Shown here: in pieces, positions 5,069-8,730 of the stretch
Position numbering within the stretch: position 1 is the stretch's first letter
Layout of the letters: each line of letters begins with the position of its first letter
NCBI GenBank assembly: GCA_964569055.1
Contig: CAZMSZ010000327.1
Coordinates: 1 to 8,730, forward strand
Origin: JAWLGW01 sp964569055
GTDB lineage: Bacteria; Planctomycetota; J058
DNA: 8,730 nt
Reading direction: 5' to 3'
The notes under the pieces: generated by a model
Database searches by the model: none
Seen by the model: only the letters and a program-made list of their open reading frames with translations
Told to the model about the DNA's origin: nothing
Translations under genes and position numbers: made by a program

Positions 5069-8056
5069 TCAGGGCGCGGCGCCCCGGCGGGCCAGCAGCG
5101 CGGCGACCACGCGCGCGTGCTCGACCTCGATCCGCCGCTGCAGCAGCTCGGCCCGGGCGCGCAGGCCCGCGCGCGCCGCCTCCTCGGCCGCGCCGCACAG
5201 CGCGGCCAGGTCGTGCGCGCCGATGTTGCTCGCGCTCCCGCGGAGCTGGTGAGCCGCGCTGCGCAGCGCGTCGCAGTCGCCCGCCGCGACCGCGCGGCCG
5301 CCCGCCTCCACCATGGCGACCCCGTCCTCGAGGAACAGGTCGATCAGCTCGCGCACGAGGTCGGGCATGCCGAGCGCGTCGAGCGCCCGCAGGTCCACCG
5401 GCGGACCGGCCGCCGCGCGCTCGTCCAGCAGCCGCCGCAGCGTCTCCTCGAGGTCGGGCAGGCGGACCGGCTTGCTGAGGTAGTCGTCCATGCCCGCCTC
5501 GAGGCAGCGCTGGCGGTCCTCGGCCGTGACGCTCGCGGTCATGGCGACCACCCGTGGCCCGGCGCGACCGGGCGAGCGGAGCCGGATCGCGCGCGTCGCC
5601 TCGAGCCCGTCCATGCGCGGCATCTGCACGTCCATGAGGACGACGTCGTAGTTCGCGCGCGCCAGGGCCTCGAGCGCCTCCTGCCCGTTGCTGGCGACGT
5701 CGGCCTGATAGCCGAGGCGCGCCAACATGCTCACCGCGACCTTGCGGTTGACCGAGTTGTCCTCGACCACCAGCACCCGCCCGCGCCGACCGACCTCCGG
5801 CGCCGCGTCGGCCGCCGGCGGCTCGGACCCAGGCCGGCGCTCGCCCACCAGCCCGAGCAGTGTGGCCTGCAGCTGCCGCGCGCGGACGGGCTTCAGCAGC
5901 GCGCCAGCCACCCCGGGCGCCCCGCCCGAGGGCGCGTCCCGGCGCGGCGTCCGGTAGAGCGCCACGACCGGCAGCGGCGCGCGCGCGACGGCGCGCACCC
6001 GGCGCGCCAGCACCTCGGCGTCGAGGGCCGGCGGCTCGTGCGCGACCAGCGCCAGATCGTAGGACCCCTCGGCTGCCTGCTCCAGCGCGTCGGGGTCGAC
6101 CGCGCGCGGGCTCATGCCGCACCAGCGGAGCTGCTCGAGCAGCATCGCGCGCGCGTTGGGGTCGGGCTCGATCAGGAGCACGCGCCGCCCCAGCAGCGCG
6201 GTCGGCGACGGCGGCCGCTCGTCGGGCACCGCCTCGAGCACCACGTCGAGGAAGAAGGTCGAGCCCCGCCCGAGCTCGCTCTCGGCGCGCAGCGTGCCGC
6301 CCATCAGCTCGGCCAGACCCTTGCTGATCGCGAGCCCCAGCCCGGTGCCCCCGTACTGCCGCGTGGTCGAGGGGTCGCCCTGGCGGAACGCCTCGAACAG
6401 GTCGTCGATCCGCTCGGGCGCGATCCCGATCCCGGGGTCGCGCACCGCGAGGCGCAGCGCGTAGCGCTCGCCCTCGCGCGGCTCGCCACCGATCAGCACC
6501 ACCACGTCGCCGCGCTCGGTGAACTTGACCGCGTTGCTGAGCAGGTTGACCAGGATCTGCCGCAGCCGCGTGACGTCCCCCCACAGGACCGGCGGGACGT
6601 CGTCGCGCTCGTAGACGTAGGCGAGCTGGAGCCCCTTCTCCGCCGCCTTGGTCGCGAGGATCCCGAGCGACTCCTCCACGCACTCGCGCAGGTCGAACGG
6701 GTGGCGCTCGAGCTCCATCTTGCGGGCCTCGACCCGCGAGAAGTCGAGCAGGTCGTCGATCAGCAGCAGCAGCGCGTCCGCGCTCCCGCGGATCGTCTGG
6801 GCGTAGGTGAGCTGCTCGGGGGTGAGCGGGGGGGTCTCGAGCAGCAGGCTCGAGAGGCCGATCACCGCGTTGAGCGGGGTGCGGATCTCGTGGCTCACGT
6901 TGGCCACGAACTCCGACTTGGCCCGCGTGGCCGCCTCGGCCGCCTCCTTCGCCTGCTGGAGCGCCACCTCGGCCTCCTTGCGCTCGGTGACGTCGAGGGC
7001 CATGCCGCTCCAGCGGACCGTGCCCGACGCGAGCCGCCGCGGGTCGGCCGTCACCGCCAGCCAGCGCACCACCCCGCCGGGCCCGTGCAGGCGGAACTGG
7101 CGCGAGAACCGCTCGAGCGTGCGGGCGGACTCGGCGATCGCGGCCAGGACCTGCGGGAGGTCCTCGGCGTGGATCCGGTCGAACACGCGCTGGGCGTCGC
7201 CGATCGCGTCCTCCGCGCGCAGCCCCGCGAGCTGCCACACGTCGCCGTGGATCAAGGGGAAGGTGCGGCGCCCGTCGGGCGCGAGCTCGAACTGATACAG
7301 GAGCCCCGGCACGGTGGCGAGGAGCTCGCGCTGCCGGGCGGCGACGTCGAGGAGCGCCTGCTCGGCGATCCGCTCGGCCGTGACGTCGCGCTTGAGCCCG
7401 ATCAGCCAGCGCGGCTGGCCCTGCTCGTCGCGCACCACGAACGCGCTCAGGTCGAGGCGCCGCTCGCCGTGCGGGCCGCGCCAGGTCACCTCGCCGCGGA
7501 AGCTGCCGCGCGCCCGCAGCGAGGCCTCGACCGTGTCCGCCGCCTCGCCCACGAAGTCGCGGGGCGTCTTGCCGAGCAGCTCCTGGTCGGACACCCCGAG
7601 GAGCCGCCGGTGGGCGTCGTTCTGGAGCACGTAGCGCCCGGCGGCGTCGAGCACGGCGAAGCCGTCGTTGGCCCCGGTGAACATTTGCTCGAACAGCGCC
7701 GCCCGCTCGCGCGCGGTCGCGCCCGGGCCGGGCTCGAACGAGACGAGCACCGGCCCTCCCTCGCACAGCCGCTCGAGCGCCGCCCGCCAGGGACGACCGG
7801 CGAGCTCGCAGCCCGCCTCGCCCTCGGCCCGCCGCCCCGCGAGCAGCGCCTCGAGCGCCTCGGTCAGCGCCGCCGCGCCCGGGCCCGCCGCCGCGCTGGC
7901 CGCGAGGGCGTCACCGCCCGCCGCGAGCGGGAGCGGGCACCCGGGCGCGACGGCGAGCGCGCGGCCCGCCGCGTCGAGGAGCAGCCGGACGGCGCGCGGC
8001 TCGCCGGCGGCGAGCGCGAGTTCGGGGGGAGCGGGACCGGGTCGCGGAGGGGGCAT
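5069..8056 (-). CDS. Cytoplasmic hybrid sensor histidine kinase (PAS-PAS-HisKA-HATPase-REC-REC-HPt), 995 aa
   Basis: Multi-step phosphorelay protein of the BarA/ArcB-like architecture. In order: a poorly conserved N-terminal region (about 20-110, possibly a decayed PAS), PAS 1 (about 118-228), PAS 2 of the PAS_3 kind (about 245-358, ending in the linker MALDVTERKEAE), a short coiled coil (360-380), HisKA with SHEIRTPLN and phospho-acceptor His389, and an ATPase domain with N box NLLSNAVKFT (504-513), DPGIGI (540-545), F box LFEAFRQG and GGTGLGLAISKG (569-580). A degenerate receiver (about 623-737) has Ala672 where the phospho-Asp should be but keeps the Asp/Glu pair at 630-632 and Lys722. A complete receiver (758-878) has Glu765/Asp766, phospho-acceptor Asp809, Thr840 and Lys862. 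The HPt domain (about 885-990) has AHQLRGSASNIGA and His936. No signal peptide or membrane helix is seen, so the stimulus is probably intracellular. The ATG at 8056 is preferred; a TTG at 8113 would add 19 arginine-rich residues, and neither has a good ribosome site. No response regulator with an output domain is nearby. Confidence 0.95.
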   Translation of the reverse strand: MPPPRPGPAPPELALAAGEPRAVRLLLDAAGRALAVAPGCPLPLAAGGDALAASAAAGPGAAALTEALEALLAGRRAEGEAGCELAGRPWRAALERLCEGGPVLVSFEPGPGATARERAALFEQMFTGANDGFAVLDAAGRYVLQNDAHRRLLGVSDQELLGKTPRDFVGEAADTVEASLRARGSFRGEVTWRGPHGERRLDLSAFVVRDEQGQPRWLIGLKRDVTAERIAEQALLDVAARQRELLATVPGLLYQFELAPDGRRTFPLIHGDVWQLAGLRAEDAIGDAQRVFDRIHAEDLPQVLAAIAESARTLERFSRQFRLHGPGGVVRWLAVTADPRRLASGTVRWSGMALDVTERKEAEVALQQAKEAAEAATRAKSEFVANVSHEIRTPLNAVIGLSSLLLETPPLTPEQLTYAQTIRGSADALLLLIDDLLDFSRVEARKMELERHPFDLRECVEESLGILATKAAEKGLQLAYVYERDDVPPVLWGDVTRLRQILVNLLSNAVKFTERGDVVVLIGGEPREGERYALRLAVRDPGIGIAPERIDDLFEAFRQGDPSTTRQYGGTGLGLAISKGLAELMGGTLRAESELGRGSTFFLDVVLEAVPDERPPSPTALLGRRVLLIEPDPNARAMLLEQLRWCGMSPRAVDPDALEQAAEGSYDLALVAHEPPALDAEVLARRVRAVARAPLPVVALYRTPRRDAPSGGAPGVAGALLKPVRARQLQATLLGLVGERRPGSEPPAADAAPEVGRRGRVLVVEDNSVNRKVAVSMLARLGYQADVASNGQEALEALARANYDVVLMDVQMPRMDGLEATRAIRLRSPGRAGPRVVAMTASVTAEDRQRCLEAGMDDYLSKPVRLPDLEETLRRLLDERAAAGPPVDLRALDALGMPDLVRELIDLFLEDGVAMVEAGGRAVAAGDCDALRSAAHQLRGSASNIGAHDLAALCGAAEEAARAGLRARAELLQRRIEVEHARVVAALLARRGAAP

Positions 8057-8195
8057 GGCGGATCGACGAGGGCTCGCGCACCCCAGCCGAACCCTCGGCG
8101 GACGGGAGCGCAAGCCTCAAGGCCGCGCTGCCGCCGCCCGGGCCGCGTGATAATCTGCCCGCCGCCGGCGCGGCGAGCGCGGCGGGGAGGGCGAC
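8057..8195. promoter_or_regulatory. Divergent intergenic region between kinase and TerB-like gene
   Basis: These 139 bases separate the kinase start (minus strand) from the TerB-like gene (plus strand) and must hold promoters for both. Only the plus-strand -10 element (8149-8154) is recognisable. No convincing -10/-35 pair is visible for the kinase, and I see no operator-like palindrome. A ribosome site for the plus-strand gene, GGGGAGG, is at 8184-8190. Confidence 0.5.
8149..8154 (+). promoter_or_regulatory. Probable -10 element for the TerB-like gene
   Basis: GATAAT in the context GTGATAATCT matches the sigma-70 -10 consensus at five of six positions and stands out as an AT island in extremely GC-rich DNA. 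The predicted start of transcription near 8161 would give a leader of about 35 bases containing the GGGGAGG ribosome site. No clear -35 is present at 17 bp spacing. Confidence 0.45.
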
Positions 8196-8594
8196 GTGGC
8201 GGACGAGGAGCGCGAGGTCTCGCCGAACGGAGCGCGCCGGATCTACCGCGCGCTGTGCAACCTGGCCTGGTGCGACGGCGACTTCGCCGCGCGCGAGCAG
8301 CGCTACCTCGAGGAGTTTCGCGCCAGGTTCGGGATCGGCCCGGCCGAGGCCGCGCAGCTCGAGGACGAGGGGCGGCGCGGCGTCGGCCTCGGCGTGAGCA
8401 AGCGCGCCGCCGAGCAGGAGCTGCTCGCGAGGGGCATGATCGCCGTCACCATGGCGGACGGGAAGCTCACCACCGAGGAGCAGGCCAAGCTCGTCGCCTT
8501 CGGCAAGACGCTCGGCCTCGACGCGGCCGCCCTCGCCACCCGGATCCGCGCCTGGGCGGATGGCCAGGGCAAGCGGCTGGAGCAGGGCGGGTAG
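8196..8594 (+). CDS. TerB-like small acidic helical protein (132 aa)
   Basis: Predicted all-helical cytoplasmic protein resembling the TerB (tellurite-resistance/DjlA N-terminal) fold. It shows two helical repeats, each with the characteristic acidic turn plus following helix: AWCDGDFAAREQRYLEEF (25-41; Asp27, Asp29, Glu34) and MADGKLTTEEQAKLVAF (86-102; Asp88, Glu94, Glu95), each followed by an LG/IG turn (RFGIG, TLGLD). In characterised TerB proteins the equivalent acidic residues bind divalent metal; whether this one does is not known. No signal peptide, membrane helix or J-domain is present. The GTG start at 8196 has a strong GGGGAGG 5 bases upstream and a -10-like GATAAT further up; TAG is at 8592-8594. 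It is divergent from the sensor kinase, and no other ter genes are in view, so a tellurite role should not be assumed. Family assignment is moderately confident; the role is unknown. Confidence 0.82.
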   Translation: MADEEREVSPNGARRIYRALCNLAWCDGDFAAREQRYLEEFRARFGIGPAEAAQLEDEGRRGVGLGVSKRAAEQELLARGMIAVTMADGKLTTEEQAKLVAFGKTLGLDAAALATRIRAWADGQGKRLEQGG

Positions 8595-8730
8595 GCGGGC
8601 GGCGAGGGTCAGGGAAGAGAAAGGCAAGCGAAGACAACACGGAATATCAACAGCGAACAACAATCCGAATGCCAGAATGGCTGTCGCTTGCAGGATCAGC
8701 GCCTCGTGTGGGGGGCCGACGGGCGCCCGA
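8595..8730. other. Non-coding tail with an AT-richer block and an 8-bp inverted repeat
   Basis: From about 8611 to 8690 the composition shifts to purine/AC-rich sequence with far more A than elsewhere in the window. GCAAGCGA (8624-8631) and TCGCTTGC (8684-8691) form a perfect 8-bp inverted repeat 52 bases apart, and GCCA-GAA-TGGC (8671-8681) is a very small hairpin. An ATG at 8677 opens a plus-strand frame to the window edge but has no ribosome site. I see no gene here that can be supported; it may be the upstream region of a gene outside the window. Confidence 0.5.

Noticed and set aside
5073..7766. Long minus-strand open frame upstream of, and in the same frame as, the permease
   Set aside because: It lies within the kinase gene in another frame and is Arg/Ala/Gly-rich, as expected from a GC-rich shadow. 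Only the part after about 5072 is a real gene.
7911..8663. Minus-strand open frame antisense to the TerB-like gene
   Set aside because: It overlaps both the TerB-like gene and the kinase start, lacks a ribosome site, and shows no recognisable domain. The plus-strand gene has a strong ribosome site and a family-like pattern.
8677..8730. Start of a partial plus-strand gene (ATG at 8677)
   Set aside because: Only 18 codons are visible, with no ribosome site and no recognisable sequence.

Overview
The window is very GC-rich DNA (coding third positions are almost all G or C) from what looks like a free-living Gram-negative bacterium with a large genome. The mix of a multi-domain hybrid histidine kinase, tandem acyl-CoA dehydrogenases and intergenic arrays of CGCCAAGA-type repeats suggests Myxococcota or a related delta-like lineage. 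That placement is inference; no rRNA or other marker gene is present.

Layout. Positions 1-794 (minus strand) hold the N-terminal half of a class 3-type aldehyde dehydrogenase, cut by the window edge just after its catalytic Cys. From about 800 to 1735 there is no gene. Most of this stretch (about 889-1650) is a tandem array in which a long unit (72-74 bp) alternates strictly with a short unit (54 bp), broken by a 100-N assembly gap at 1323-1422. From 8056 down to 1736 four minus-strand genes run head to tail with overlaps or tiny gaps: a cytoplasmic hybrid sensor kinase (PAS-PAS-HisKA-HATPase-degenerate REC-REC-HPt), an EamA/DMT-type permease whose start touches or closely follows the kinase stop, and two acyl-CoA dehydrogenase paralogues 2 bp apart. 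On the plus strand, divergent from the kinase, lies a small TerB-like protein gene (8196-8594). The last 136 bases are non-coding as far as I can tell and include an AT-richer block.

How the genes fit together. The kinase-permease-dehydrogenase block looks like one transcription unit. The two dehydrogenases have lost complementary parts of the active site. The downstream one keeps the flavin/substrate loop and the catalytic Glu but lacks the motifs that hold the FAD of the neighbouring subunit; the upstream one shows the reverse. This suggests an obligate hetero-oligomer, by analogy with the alpha2beta2 acyl-CoA dehydrogenases of mycobacterial sterol side-chain degradation. The acyl substrate cannot be read from sequence. 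The fatty-aldehyde-type dehydrogenase beyond the repeat array would fit the same lipid/acyl theme but has its own leader.

The most unusual items are the split-site dehydrogenase pair, the higher-order repeat array with hairpins whose paired bases change together, the possible CTG start at a TGA/CTG overlap, and the kinase's receiver domain that has lost its phospho-acceptor Asp.
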